From contig USJY01000103.1 in assembly GCA_900555065.1 (NCBI GenBank), positions 1-5,765 of the forward strand: a DNA stretch of 5,765 bases. Reading direction: 5' to 3'. The position numbers and the translations under genes are program-made. Origin of the DNA: an uncultured Eubacteriales bacterium. Its GTDB lineage: Bacteria; Bacillota; Clostridia; Oscillospirales; UMGS1783. The notes under the pieces were generated by a model. It was not told where the DNA came from. It ran no database searches and saw only the letters and a list, made by a program, of their open reading frames with translations. Below, piece after piece: positions 1 to 5,765 of the stretch. Positions within the stretch are counted from its first letter, which is position 1. Every line of letters starts with the position of its first letter.

Positions 1-104
1 TATTCCCACAAAATCTCTTTGGCGGCGTCCCGTTCGCGGATGAGCTCGGGATCGTAATTGGCGTTGTAGAGCATACCTCTTGCCGCTTTTTCCTTTTCGG
101 TCAT
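1..104 (-). CDS. Sugar O-acetyltransferase (maltose/galactoside acetyltransferase type), N-terminal fragment
   Basis: Only the first 34 codons are inside the window; the gene runs off the left edge. The visible protein begins MTEKEKAARGMLYNANYDPE and continues LIRERDAAKEILWE. This is the pattern of the short N-terminal helical 'Mac' domain of maltose/galactoside O-acetyltransferases: MTEKEKM..G..Y.A.DPEL..ER..AK. Known members transfer acetyl from acetyl-CoA to a sugar hydroxyl in the cytoplasm through a C-terminal left-handed beta-helix of hexapeptide repeats. That domain is not visible here, so catalytic capacity cannot be judged. Two adjacent ATG codons exist (105-107 and 102-104). I chose the second because it lies 6 nt from the AAGGA at 111-115, against 3 nt for the first, and because it gives the usual family N terminus. 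It follows the flavoprotein gene by about 54 nt, with a strong hairpin between them. The family assignment is fairly secure; the substrate is unknown. Confidence 0.82.
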   Translation of the reverse strand, partial: MTEKEKAARGMLYNANYDPELIRERDAAKEILWE

Positions 105-110
105 CATACG

Positions 111-118
111 TCCTTCTC
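111..118 (-). promoter_or_regulatory. Ribosome binding site of the acetyltransferase gene
   Basis: The minus strand reads GAGAAGGA here. The AAGGA core (111-115) is 6 nt from the ATG at 102-104 and only 3 nt from the ATG at 105-107, which favours the downstream ATG as the start. Confidence 0.6.
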
Positions 119-127
119 TCTGTACGA

Positions 128-151
128 CGGGGAGGGGTCGCCCCCTCCCCG
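128..151 (-). other. G/C-rich intergenic hairpin with GNRA tetraloop
   Basis: Positions 128-137 and 142-151 are perfect inverted repeats (10 bp, nine G-C pairs and one A-T). In minus-strand RNA the arms are CGGGGAGGGG and CCCCUCCCCG, closed by the loop GCGA, which fits the stable GNRA tetraloop pattern. The hairpin starts 7 nt after the flavoprotein stop codon and ends 9 nt before the acetyltransferase ribosome binding site. No U tract follows on either strand, so it is not a textbook intrinsic terminator. It could be a processing or stability element between two cistrons, a U-less terminator, or a pause site. The structure is read directly from the sequence; the role is not known. Confidence 0.7.
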
Positions 152-158
152 CATGATT

Positions 159-779
159 TCAGCGAATAAAATTTGTGGATATGCGTTGTTCCGGCGCGGG
201 ACGATTGATCCCGGCCGCCCGCCCGGCTTCAATACACCTGAGCAGCCATGCCATATTGCGGCCCAGCGTACGCATAATCTGCAGGCCTTCTGCATCCTGA
301 CGCACCTCTTCCGGGCTGTTGCCGTGCACAGAGTTCCAGTACTGCGACGACACGACGGGCATATTGCTGATTGTAAAATATTTGTTCAGCTGATCAAATG
401 AAGCGGAAGCGCCGCCGCGGCGGCAGCTGACAACACATGCACCGGGTTTATAGGCGAATTTTGCGCCGCCCGCATAAAAGCACCGGTCCAAAAACGAGGT
501 GATGTTCCCTGACGCCGACGCATAGTGCACCGGACTGCCAAAGATGAACCCGTCGCTCTGCGCGGCCTTTTCAATCACAGTATTGACCAGGTCCTTCTCA
601 AAAATGCATTTGCCCAGCTCCCGGCACCGTTTGCAGCCCATGCAGCCCGTCTGCGGCTGTTTGATATGGAATATCTCCGTCTCCACGCCGCAGCGTTCCA
701 ATTCGTCCGACACCTCTTTAAGCGCCGTATAAGTACAGCCGGTTTCATGCGGGCTGCCGTTGAGTAACAATACTTTCAT
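159..779 (-). CDS. Flavodoxin-fold NAD(P)H-dependent oxidoreductase, likely iron-sulfur flavoprotein
   Basis: This complete 206-residue protein starts MKVLLLNGSPHETGCTYTAL. That is the first beta strand followed by the FMN-phosphate loop (residues 7-18) of the NADPH-dependent FMN reductase / iron-sulfur flavoprotein group. A second flavodoxin-fold signature, IFGSPVHYASASG, covers residues 79-91 and would contact the isoalloxazine ring. Between them lie C46, C49, C52 and C58 in the spacing C-x2-C-x2-C-x5-C, the compact motif that binds a [4Fe-4S] cluster in archaeal and bacterial iron-sulfur flavoproteins. Such proteins are cytoplasmic electron carriers or reductases, common in anaerobes; the substrate cannot be named. 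The C-terminal part (about 157-206) is a basic helix and tail with no motif I recognise. The start is fixed by AAGGAGG at 787-793, 7 nt upstream. The gene begins 27 nt after the LtaS-like gene ends and is probably co-transcribed with it. The fold is secure; cluster binding is an inference. Confidence 0.88.
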   Translation of the reverse strand: MKVLLLNGSPHETGCTYTALKEVSDELERCGVETEIFHIKQPQTGCMGCKRCRELGKCIFEKDLVNTVIEKAAQSDGFIFGSPVHYASASGNITSFLDRCFYAGGAKFAYKPGACVVSCRRGGASASFDQLNKYFTISNMPVVSSQYWNSVHGNSPEEVRQDAEGLQIMRTLGRNMAWLLRCIEAGRAAGINRPAPEQRISTNFIR

Positions 780-786
780 ACCGCTG

Positions 787-793
787 CCTCCTT
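787..793 (-). promoter_or_regulatory. Strong ribosome binding site of the flavoprotein gene
   Basis: The minus strand reads AAGGAGG, a full match to the anti-Shine-Dalgarno core, 7 nt before the ATG at 777-779. It lies within the 27-nt gap after the LtaS-like gene, where there is no terminator, which supports translation from a shared transcript. Confidence 0.8.
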
Positions 794-806
794 AATTGTT
801 TTCATA

Positions 807-3068
807 TCATTTTATGTGCGCATAGTAATCATAATCCAGGATTTTACTGGAGACCTTGAATTTATTGTTCGTCACCTTTTTCATGGACTCTACATAGTCG
901 TCGCTTACGACGGCGTCCGACGCGGGCATCCACTCCTCTGTCACAGAGTTGTACATGCCGTACTCAGTCATAAAGCTTGCATTGCTGAACAGGACCATGC
1001 CGGGCGATGTGGAGAGTATATCTCTGCCCATCAGCAGGCGAGAATCATATTCCACACCGAACAGGTTCAGCAGCGTCGGCAGGATGTCCACGCTCGAACA
1101 GAGCTTATCAACGTAAACGGGCTGCTCCATAGAACCGCTCCACAAAATCAAGTTGCTCTTGTAAAGCTCAAAGTTCTCCTCTACGACATGGCCGGCGAGC
1201 TCGTCAATATACTGCTTTTCAAGCCCGTAAGGATAGTGGTCCGGCGAGAGCATGATGACCGTATTATCCAGTTTCCCAGCCGCTTCGAGCTGGGCAAGAA
1301 GATTTTCCATTGCCTTGTCAAGCTCTATATTGCAGGCGAGATATGCCTTTGACGGCTCGCTCAAATCAAGGTGCTGCACAGCGTCCCTGTTCTTCTGCGC
1401 CATCATATTGCCTTCAAAATTGTAGTTCATGTGCCCGCTGACCGTCAGATAATAGACATGGAACTTCGGCTCGTTGATATATTCCGGAACGGTGACTTCC
1501 ATCATCTCCAGATCTGATTCAGGCCAAGTCGTCGCAATTTCCAGTCCATTGCCGACGCCTTTGTAATCATAGCCCATATTGGGATGCGATACGTCCCTGT
1601 GATAGTAGTCGTACGTATGATCGTGATAGGCTTTGGTCACATAGCCCTCCCCGGCGAGAACATTGCCCATACAGAACATCATATTGTTTCCGTTCAGACC
1701 CGCGCGGTAAAAGCTCCACACGCCCGGCTTGGGATAGAGGCCGGTACAGGCGACGTATTCGCCGTCAAGCGTGCTGACGCCCCATATGGGATTGTAAAAA
1801 TTCTCAAATACAAAACCGCTGTTTACAAGCTTGTACAGCGTGGGCGTAAGCTCCGGATCAACAGCCAGATATGAAAAGCTTTCGGCTGTGATCATAATGA
1901 GATTATAGTCTTTAAACATTCCCGTATATTCGTTTTTGTCAGACGGGATTTCGCTGCGGAAATACTTGTGGAGGTTGACAATGTTTTCATCCTGCTCCTC
2001 CCGTATCAGCCGGTCAAAGTCAATCGCCATTATATTCGGCGAAGTATCAATCGGCTCAGGCTCCTCCGGATCGTCCGGCGGCAGGATTTCCGGAATATCA
2101 GGCTGGTCAATTTCACCCACCGGCTCGTTTTCATAGCCTACGATATATCGCTTCACATCCAGGCGCATGCCCGTCATAATCCCGAGCTTGTTCATCGTCA
2201 TATCCACGGGGCCCTGGGTATAGTAAAGGTCATAGGGCGTGTATGGCTCTTTGCCAAAACACAGGAGCAGGAGCAGGCCGGCAAAAAAGGAGACGACAGC
2301 GATCCCCCCGCGCAGCAGGACCCGCTTCCAGTTCTTTCGCGCAAAGTCCATGTGTTTTCCGTACATACACAGAATTAAAAACGGAATCAGGAGCAAAAGC
2401 AAGTACGGAACATTCCGGAATATTGCGGTAAACATCTGGCCCGCAAAATTTCCCATCACCTGGCCGGTTCCTACCGTGACGGAGTAGAAAGTCACGTATG
2501 TCTTAAAGATATAAAAATACACCTGCTGCGTACCGTAGAATAAAAACACGGCAAAAGAGAGGACCTTTGCGATGATAAAATTGACGCGGCGGCTGAAAAA
2601 ACTGCACAGAAGCGCTAAAATAGCGCCGTAGAAAACAGAGTAATACAGCGGGAAGAAAAACGACGTCGCCTCACTGCGGTAGGAAACGAGTTTGACCACC
2701 AGTTCGTCATAGGCCAGCATCAGAATGAAAAACAGCAATACGGACGCGGGCCGCACCTTTTGATAAAGACGTTTCAACACGGCATAGGCTGCCTGGGCGC
2801 GCGGACCGCAGGCAGATGCGACAGTCCTGTCCGAGGCTGGTTCGTCAGCCGACCGGCCGATAGATTCCGCGTCGGGTTCTGCGGACGCGCGCTGCGTATC
2901 CTTCTGCGCGGAAGGAGGCGTGGTTTCTGTATCCAAAACGCGATCTTCCGGCAGGTTCTGGACGCGCAAAGGTTCCGACTGCGGCGCTTCCGGTTCCTGT
3001 TTGGCACGGTTCGCCGCAGTCTGTTTTCTTACCTCTATTTTCTTTTGAATTCGTTTGTTCCTGGCCAT
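807..3068 (-). CDS. LtaS-like membrane phosphoglycerol transferase (sulfatase fold)
   Basis: This 753-residue protein has the architecture of lipoteichoic acid synthases, which transfer glycerol phosphate from phosphatidylglycerol to an envelope acceptor on the outer face of the membrane. Residues 1-107 are a basic then disordered cytoplasmic extension. Five membrane segments follow at about 108-127, 138-158, 163-188, 219-236 and 251-271. A linker rich in Pro, Asp and Glu (314-345) leads to an extracellular alkaline-phosphatase/sulfatase domain (about 386-700). By eye the LtaS active site is present: E396 in TAESFSYL (metal), T433 in GVSTLDGEY (nucleophile), H482 and R491 in the AYHDH...HRD stretch, H546 in VSGHMNY, and D610-H611 in SPDHYPYGL. 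LtaS proteins are usually nearer 620-650 residues; most of the excess is at the N terminus. The ATG at 3066-3068 has GAGGT at 3073-3077. The gene lies 57 nt after the exonuclease gene. The family is secure. The polymer made is not: other phosphoglycerol or phosphoethanolamine transferases share the fold. Confidence 0.9.
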   Translation of the reverse strand: MARNKRIQKKIEVRKQTAANRAKQEPEAPQSEPLRVQNLPEDRVLDTETTPPSAQKDTQRASAEPDAESIGRSADEPASDRTVASACGPRAQAAYAVLKRLYQKVRPASVLLFFILMLAYDELVVKLVSYRSEATSFFFPLYYSVFYGAILALLCSFFSRRVNFIIAKVLSFAVFLFYGTQQVYFYIFKTYVTFYSVTVGTGQVMGNFAGQMFTAIFRNVPYLLLLLIPFLILCMYGKHMDFARKNWKRVLLRGGIAVVSFFAGLLLLLCFGKEPYTPYDLYYTQGPVDMTMNKLGIMTGMRLDVKRYIVGYENEPVGEIDQPDIPEILPPDDPEEPEPIDTSPNIMAIDFDRLIREEQDENIVNLHKYFRSEIPSDKNEYTGMFKDYNLIMITAESFSYLAVDPELTPTLYKLVNSGFVFENFYNPIWGVSTLDGEYVACTGLYPKPGVWSFYRAGLNGNNMMFCMGNVLAGEGYVTKAYHDHTYDYYHRDVSHPNMGYDYKGVGNGLEIATTWPESDLEMMEVTVPEYINEPKFHVYYLTVSGHMNYNFEGNMMAQKNRDAVQHLDLSEPSKAYLACNIELDKAMENLLAQLEAAGKLDNTVIMLSPDHYPYGLEKQYIDELAGHVVEENFELYKSNLILWSGSMEQPVYVDKLCSSVDILPTLLNLFGVEYDSRLLMGRDILSTSPGMVLFSNASFMTEYGMYNSVTEEWMPASDAVVSDDYVESMKKVTNNKFKVSSKILDYDYYAHIK

Positions 3069-3077
3069 AGCAACCTC

Positions 3078-3105
3078 ATCATATACATTTATATATTTAT
3101 ATGAT
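3078..3105. repeat. AT-rich inverted repeat upstream of the LtaS-like gene
   Basis: ATCATATA (3078-3085) and TATATGAT (3098-3105) are perfect 8-bp inverted repeats around a 12-nt AT-only-but-one centre. The repeat lies in the 57-nt gap and abuts the ribosome binding site (3073-3077) of the LtaS-like gene. It could be an operator for a dimeric regulator or a weak leader hairpin. In sequence this AT-rich it could also arise by chance. Confidence 0.4.
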
Positions 3106-3120
3106 ACCGATCTATCTCAA
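3092..3120 (-). promoter_or_regulatory. Candidate weak promoter for the LtaS-like gene
   Basis: On the minus strand TTGAGA (3115-3120) matches five of six bases of the sigma-A -35 box. It is followed 17 nt later by AATATA (3092-3097), or 19 nt later by TATATA (3090-3095). Neither -10 candidate combines good sequence and good spacing, so this is tentative. The local AT richness, in sharp contrast to the flanking genes, makes a promoter here plausible. The -35 box starts just after the exonuclease stop codon. Confidence 0.27.
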
Positions 3121-3125
3121 TTATT

Positions 3126-3884
3126 TTACAACGAAAGGTCCATTTCAAGACAGATCGGGCAATGGTCGCTCCCATATACCTCCGAGAGGATCGAACTCTC
3201 CGTAACCCGGTCACGTATCCGGTCGGAGACAAGGAAGTAATCAATCCGCCAGCCGGCATTCCTGCCGCGCGCCCCGCCCCGGTACGACCACCAGGAATAT
3301 GCGCCGGCGACGTCCGGATATAGATAACGGAATGTATCGGTAAAACCGGCTTCCAGCAGCTGAGTAAATTTACCGCGTTCCTCATACGAAAAACCGGGGT
3401 TGCCTATATTCTGCGCCGGGTTTTTTAAGTCGATCTCCGCATGGGCCACGTTGAGGTCGCCGCACAGGACGACCGGTTTCTTGCGGCTCAGCCTGCACAG
3501 ATATGCGCGCAACGAGTCCTCAAACGCCATGCGGTATTCAATTCTGGCGAGCTCCGGGCGCGCATTTGGCGAATAGCAGGTAACCATATAAAAATCGGCG
3601 TATTCCGCCGTAATGACGCGGCCCTCTTCATCGTCAAGCGCGTCGATCCCATAGGCGACGGAAACGGGCTGCGCCTTTGTAAACAGAGCTGTGCCGGAAT
3701 AACCCTTTTTCTGCGCGCTGTTCCAGTATTGATGATAGCCGATAAAGTCCAGGTCCACATCGGCACGGGTGCATTTAATCTCCTGCAGGCACAGTATATC
3801 GGCGTTGATGATTTCGAGAAAGTCCTCAAAGCCTTTCTTGATACAGGCGCGAAGCCCATTGACATTCCATGACACACACCGCAT
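3126..3884 (-). CDS. xth: Exodeoxyribonuclease III / AP endonuclease
   Basis: This 252-residue protein has the length and motifs of the ExoIII/APE1 family, cytoplasmic Mg2+-dependent enzymes that cut DNA 5' of abasic sites in base-excision repair and can have 3'-5' exonuclease activity. From the chosen start the visible motifs are N7 in SWNVNGLRA, E35 in LQEIK (metal ligand), Y104 in YSPNA, D143 and N145 in GDLNVAH, the WWSYRGGARGRNAGWRIDYF block (198-217, with D215), and D240-H241 in GSDHCPI. All the catalytic positions I expect are present. The reading frame is open to an ATG at 3894-3896, but that ATG has no ribosome binding site. The ATG at 3882-3884 has GAGGGA just upstream and gives the family-typical N terminus MRCVSWNVNGLRA, so I start there. 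A terminator-like hairpin for the ATPase gene ends 16 nt before this start. The product is confident; whether endonuclease or exonuclease activity dominates cannot be read from sequence. Confidence 0.95.
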   Translation of the reverse strand: MRCVSWNVNGLRACIKKGFEDFLEIINADILCLQEIKCTRADVDLDFIGYHQYWNSAQKKGYSGTALFTKAQPVSVAYGIDALDDEEGRVITAEYADFYMVTCYSPNARPELARIEYRMAFEDSLRAYLCRLSRKKPVVLCGDLNVAHAEIDLKNPAQNIGNPGFSYEERGKFTQLLEAGFTDTFRYLYPDVAGAYSWWSYRGGARGRNAGWRIDYFLVSDRIRDRVTESSILSEVYGSDHCPICLEMDLSL

Positions 3885-3888
3885 AGAA

Positions 3889-3894
3889 TCCCTC
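3889..3894 (-). promoter_or_regulatory. Ribosome binding site fixing the exonuclease start
   Basis: The minus strand reads GAGGGA, 4 nt before the ATG at 3882-3884 (GAGG alone is 6 nt away). The longer candidate start at 3894-3896 overlaps this element and is preceded only by the hairpin and its T run, with no Shine-Dalgarno match. Confidence 0.7.
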
Positions 3895-3900
3895 ATTTAC

Positions 3901-3930
3901 AAAATTGGCCTGCCGGTACAGGCAGGCCAA
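3901..3930 (-). terminator. Rho-independent terminator of the Ca2+-ATPase gene
   Basis: Positions 3905-3914 and 3921-3930 are perfect 10-bp inverted repeats (minus-strand arms TTGGCCTGCC and GGCAGGCCAA) with a 6-nt loop TGTACC. On the minus strand the stem is followed directly by TTTTGT, a short U tract. It begins 13 nt after the ATPase stop codon, the usual position. On the plus strand no T run follows, so it acts for minus-strand transcription. The U tract is short, so termination may be partial, which would matter for the exonuclease gene that starts 16 nt downstream. Confidence 0.78.
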
Positions 3931-3943
3931 TCCTTACTCAGTT

Positions 3944-5765
3944 TCAGCGTTTGCGGATCAACGCCTGAATCCCCTTGACAATCTCCATAATCACCAGCGG
4001 CGCAAGCGCAAGACCGGCGACAATCAGCCACGCGGTGGCGGACATTGCCGTGATTTCGAATATGCCGTACATAAACGGCAGCAGCAGCACGCAGAGCATG
4101 AGCAACAGAGAGAGTGCAAACGCGCCGAGCATGTACTTGTTCGAGGTAATACCAACGCTGAACAGCGAATGCGACGAGCGTACGTTGAACGCGTGTACGA
4201 GCTGCGAAAGCGCGAGCGTGGCAAAAGCCATCGTCTCGCCGAGCGGGATGTTGACGCCGCCGTCCGCGAGCGTAAACACGCGCGAACCGATATAGTAGGC
4301 GATCAGCGTAAGCAGGCCGATGATAACGCCCTGTGCGCCGATTACAAAGCCGCGGCCGCCGGAGAACATGCTCTCGTTTTTCGCACGGGGCTTACGGCTC
4401 ATGACGTCGTGTTCAACCGGCTCTACGCCAAGCGCGAGCGCGGGCAGGCTATCGGTGACCAGGTTGACCCACAGCAGCTGGATCGGCATGAGCGGCGTTT
4501 CCTGCCAAAGGATCATGGCGACAAACACGGTCAGGATCTCGCCCAGGTTGCAGGAGAGCAGGAACTGTACGGCTTTGGTGATATTATCGAAAATACCCCG
4601 GCCCTCTTTGACGGCTGTGACAATGGTGGCGAAGTTATCGTCAGTCAGCGTCATGTCCGCAGCGCCCTTCGCCACGTCCGTACCGGTGATGCCCATGGCG
4701 CAGCCGATGTCAGCCGCCTTGAGCGAAGGCGCGTCGTTGACGCCGTCGCCCGTCATAGCGACGATCTCCCCTGCGGCCTGCCAGGCTTTGACGATCCGGA
4801 TTTTATCCGTCGGCGTTACGCGCGCATATACGCAGTAGTGGCGGATATTCGCAGCGAGGTCTTCGTCGCTGAGCTGCTCGAGCTCCTTGCCGGAGATGGC
4901 CTGCGATTCGTCCTCCAGAATTCCGAGTTCTTTGGCGATCGCAGTGGCCGTGATCACATGGTCGCCGGTGATCATAACAGTACGGATGCCGGCGCGTTTG
5001 CATTCCTCAATCGCGGCCTTGACCTCCGCACGGGGCGGGTCGATCATGCCGACAAGGCCGAGGAAGGTAAGATCGCTCTCCATGGTGGCGGAAGAATACT
5101 CCTGCGGCAGCGCGTCGATATATTTATAGGCCACGGCGAGCACGCGCAGCGCACTACGGCCCATTTCCGCATTGGCCTTGGCGGCAGCCTCCATATTGCC
5201 GGAGGTACAGCGTTCAAACAGGATGTCGGGCGCGCCCTTTACGATAACGACGGTCCGGCCCTCAATGGTATGAATGGTGCTCATCATCTTGCGGTCCGAA
5301 TCAAACGGCAGTTCGCCGATACGCGGACATTCGCGCTCCAGATCGTCCTTGTCCATGCCGAACTTCAGGGCGCAGGCGACAATCGCAGTCTCGGTCGGGT
5401 CGCCGATATGCTTTTCCCGGCCATCCGCATCAATTGTGACCTTGCCGTCCGTGCAGAGGGTGGCGAGCTTGATAATCCCCTGGGTGCGGTCGGATACTTC
5501 ACCGTCAAGCGAGACGATCTGTTCGCCGTCAAAAGCCTTGACCAGCGTCATTCTGTTCTGCGTGAGCGTACCGGTCTTATCAGAGCAGATAACGGAGGCG
5601 CTGCCCAGCGTTTCCACTGCGGGCAGTTTGCGTATGATCGCATTTTTCTTGACCATGCGCTGCACGCCGATGGCGAGCACGATGGTGACGATTGCCGGCA
5701 GGCCCTCCGGAATGGCGGCGACGGCAAGAGACACGGCCGTCATGAACATTTCCAGCGGATCGATC
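3944..5765 (-). CDS. Ca2+-transporting P-type ATPase (P2A/SERCA type), C-terminal part
   Basis: The gene runs off the right edge; about 607 residues are visible and roughly 270-300 N-terminal residues (TM1-3 and the actuator domain) are missing. The frame stays open to the edge, reading DPLEMFMTAVSLAV before the first visible PEGLP, so the ATG at 5747-5749 is an internal Met in TM4. Counting from that Met: PEGLP 14-18, phosphorylated D57 in DKTGTLT, GDPTETA 117-123, KGAPD 171-175, DPPR 237-240, TGD 261-263 and GDGVNDAP 334-341, in the normal order. Residues matching the Ca2+ ligands of SERCA are present: E15 (E309), N401 and E404 (N768, E771), N429, T432 and D433 (N796, T799, D800). The position of SERCA E908 is Q516. 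This points to a plasma-membrane pump that uses ATP to export Ca2+. TM7-10 fill the C terminus, which ends in ALIRKR. The ion is inferred from these residues; Mn2+ is a possible alternative. Confidence 0.93.
   Translation of the reverse strand, partial: IDPLEMFMTAVSLAVAAIPEGLPAIVTIVLAIGVQRMVKKNAIIRKLPAVETLGSASVICSDKTGTLTQNRMTLVKAFDGEQIVSLDGEVSDRTQGIIKLATLCTDGKVTIDADGREKHIGDPTETAIVACALKFGMDKDDLERECPRIGELPFDSDRKMMSTIHTIEGRTVVIVKGAPDILFERCTSGNMEAAAKANAEMGRSALRVLAVAYKYIDALPQEYSSATMESDLTFLGLVGMIDPPRAEVKAAIEECKRAGIRTVMITGDHVITATAIAKELGILEDESQAISGKELEQLSDEDLAANIRHYCVYARVTPTDKIRIVKAWQAAGEIVAMTGDGVNDAPSLKAADIGCAMGITGTDVAKGAADMTLTDDNFATIVTAVKEGRGIFDNITKAVQFLLSCNLGEILTVFVAMILWQETPLMPIQLLWVNLVTDSLPALALGVEPVEHDVMSRKPRAKNESMFSGGRGFVIGAQGVIIGLLTLIAYYIGSRVFTLADGGVNIPLGETMAFATLALSQLVHAFNVRSSHSLFSVGITSNKYMLGAFALSLLLMLCVLLLPFMYGIFEITAMSATAWLIVAGLALAPLVIMEIVKGIQALIRKR

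Noticed and set aside
104..295. 63-codon minus-strand open frame overlapping the end of the flavoprotein gene
   Set aside because: It is out of frame with both neighbours, crosses the intergenic hairpin, and has a composition rich in Arg, Gly and Pro with no motif. The acetyltransferase and flavoprotein frames explain the region.
816..1352. 178-codon open frame on the plus strand
   Set aside because: It lies wholly inside and antisense to the LtaS-like gene, whose protein has a full set of family motifs. The plus-strand product has no recognisable domain and no plausible ribosome binding site. It is a coding shadow.
3441..3872. 143-codon open frame on the plus strand
   Set aside because: It is antisense to the exonuclease III gene, over its conserved catalytic blocks, and resembles no family I know.
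3885..3896. Upstream ATG at 3894-3896 as the exonuclease start
   Set aside because: It would add four residues (MRDS) not usual in the family, has no ribosome binding site, and overlaps the GAGGGA that serves the ATG at 3882-3884.
4320..4838. 172-codon open frame on the plus strand
   Set aside because: It is antisense to the hinge and TM5-6 region of the P-type ATPase. Its Ser/Thr/Arg-rich composition is typical of the reverse frame of a GC-rich gene.
5747..5749. ATG at 5747-5749 as the true start of the ATPase
   Set aside because: The frame is open upstream to the window edge and encodes DPLE in front of MFMTAVSLAVAAIPEGLP. This is TM4 of a P-type ATPase, so TM1-3 and the actuator domain must lie outside the window. 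The gene is partial and does not start here.
1..5765. Mobile elements, CRISPR arrays, tRNA/rRNA genes, toxin-antitoxin or defence genes
   Set aside because: I looked on both strands and found no direct-repeat arrays, transposase or integrase motifs, terminal inverted repeats with target duplications, or tRNA-like cloverleaf sequence. The five genes and short gaps account for the whole window.

Overview
The window carries five genes, all on the minus strand. Two are cut by the window edges. In the direction of transcription (right to left) they are: the C-terminal two thirds of a P2A-type Ca2+-transporting ATPase (3944-5765, 5' end outside); an exodeoxyribonuclease III / AP endonuclease (3126-3884); a lipoteichoic-acid-synthase-like membrane sulfatase-fold enzyme (807-3068); a flavodoxin-fold protein with a compact four-cysteine motif (159-779); and the first 34 codons of a maltose/galactoside O-acetyltransferase-type protein (1-104). 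Strong AG-rich Shine-Dalgarno sequences, the LtaS-like enzyme and the moderate-to-high G+C codon usage suggest a Gram-positive Bacillota, most likely a clostridial anaerobe. This is an inference from family content and not a taxonomic assignment.

Intergenic gaps are short (27 to about 60 nt) and hold most of the regulatory signal. A perfect 10-bp hairpin followed by TTTT lies 13 nt after the ATPase stop codon and looks like an intrinsic terminator. It ends only 16 nt before the start codon of the exonuclease gene, so that gene's mRNA must either read through it or carry it in its leader. The AT-rich gap before the LtaS-like gene holds a perfect 8-bp inverted repeat and a weak promoter-like sequence. 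The flavoprotein gene follows the LtaS-like gene by 27 nt with a near-ideal ribosome binding site, so these two are probably co-transcribed. Between the flavoprotein and the acetyltransferase is an almost all-G/C 10-bp hairpin which, in minus-strand RNA, is capped by a GNRA tetraloop and has no U tract.

The genes do not form an evident pathway: Ca2+ export, base-excision repair, cell-envelope polymer synthesis, redox chemistry and sugar acetylation. I see no mobile element, CRISPR array, RNA gene, toxin-antitoxin pair or defence cassette, and no new multi-gene system. The points that merit a second look are the leader hairpins, the long cytoplasmic extension and acidic proline-rich linker of the LtaS-like protein, and the likely Fe-S motif of the flavoprotein.
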